From positions 1-14,904 of the forward strand of contig CAZNLR010000067.1 of the NCBI GenBank assembly GCA_964574215.1: a stretch of DNA of 14,904 bases, written 5' to 3'. The notes under the pieces are model-generated. The model made no database searches. It was not told the DNA's origin and saw only the letters and a program-made list of their open reading frames with translations. Below, piece after piece: positions 14,788 through 14,904 of this stretch. The translations under genes were made by a program, and so were the position numbers. Every line of letters begins with the position of its first letter. Within the stretch, counting starts at the first letter, position 1. This DNA comes from GCA-2725625 sp964574215. GTDB lineage: Bacteria; Pseudomonadota; Alphaproteobacteria; Rhodospirillales; UBA2165.

Positions 14788-14904
14788 GAGCGGCTACGCC
14801 GCCGCTGCATCCCCCCACCCTAACCCTCCCCCGCAAGGGGGGAGGGGATAGTAAAGAGTGAGCCGAGCCCATTTCTTCCTCCCCCCTCGCGGGGGAGGAT
14901 CGAG
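14788..14904. repeat. GC-rich intergenic hairpin repeat region
   Basis: The last 117 bases hold no ORF. Hairpin A pairs CCCTCCCCC (14824-14832) with 14838-14846 around a 5-base loop. Hairpin B pairs 14877-14885 with 14891-14899 around CTCGC. Both have C-rich left arms and G-rich right arms, separated by a 30-base spacer. A smaller GC hairpin (AGCGGC 14789-14794, GCCGCT 14801-14806) sits just after the ubiD-family stop. Neither strong hairpin has a T-tract, so they are poor intrinsic terminators. From memory, C/G-rich hairpins with flanks like CACCCTAACCCTCCCCC recur between genes in Rhodospirillales and related genomes; that link is recollection, not a search. Confidence 0.7.

Noticed and set aside
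14824..14899. Terminal hairpins as intrinsic terminators or a CRISPR array
   Set aside because: Neither hairpin is followed by a T-tract, and there are no regularly spaced repeats with unique spacers.

Overview
The window looks like a chromosomal segment of an alphaproteobacterium, probably a Rhodospirillales-type lineage of moderate GC. The evidence is gene order (tolB-pal-cpoB-tilS-ftsH-folP-glmM-thiD), the protein sequences, and a GC-rich hairpin repeat at the right end. This taxonomic call is inference, since no marker RNA gene is present. Every recognisable gene lies on the + strand.

Region 1 (1-2542) is the distal part of the Tol-Pal envelope cluster: the 3' part of tolB, the lipoprotein gene pal, and cpoB (ybgF). 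Pal and CpoB are separated by a strong intrinsic terminator, followed by a possible new promoter. Region 2 (2559-8275) is housekeeping: tilS (tRNA-Ile lysidine synthetase), ftsH (membrane AAA+ zinc protease, with a possible alphaproteobacterial heat-shock promoter upstream), folP (dihydropteroate synthase) and glmM (phosphoglucosamine mutase). The ftsH-folP-glmM order is conserved across Proteobacteria.

Region 3 (8315-11385) is a tightly packed run with gaps of 5, 7 and 11 bp: thiD (HMP/HMP-P kinase), an AlaX-type alanyl-tRNA editing protein, a GNAT acetyltransferase, and a tartrate/D-malate dehydrogenase-like beta-decarboxylating dehydrogenase. Region 4 (11386-14787) is metabolic: two near-identical perfect palindromes, probably operators, then a large SLC13/DASS-type permease with an RCK_C-like insert, then a UbiD-family prenyl-FMN decarboxylase. 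The right end (14788-14904) is noncoding and carries two strong GC-rich hairpins of a type common as dispersed intergenic repeats.

I see no clearly new biological system, mobile element, CRISPR array, tRNA or rRNA. The parts most worth a second look are the twin palindromes before the permease, the dehydrogenase-permease-UbiD set they may control, the pal/cpoB terminator, the candidate ftsH heat-shock promoter, and the terminal hairpin repeat.
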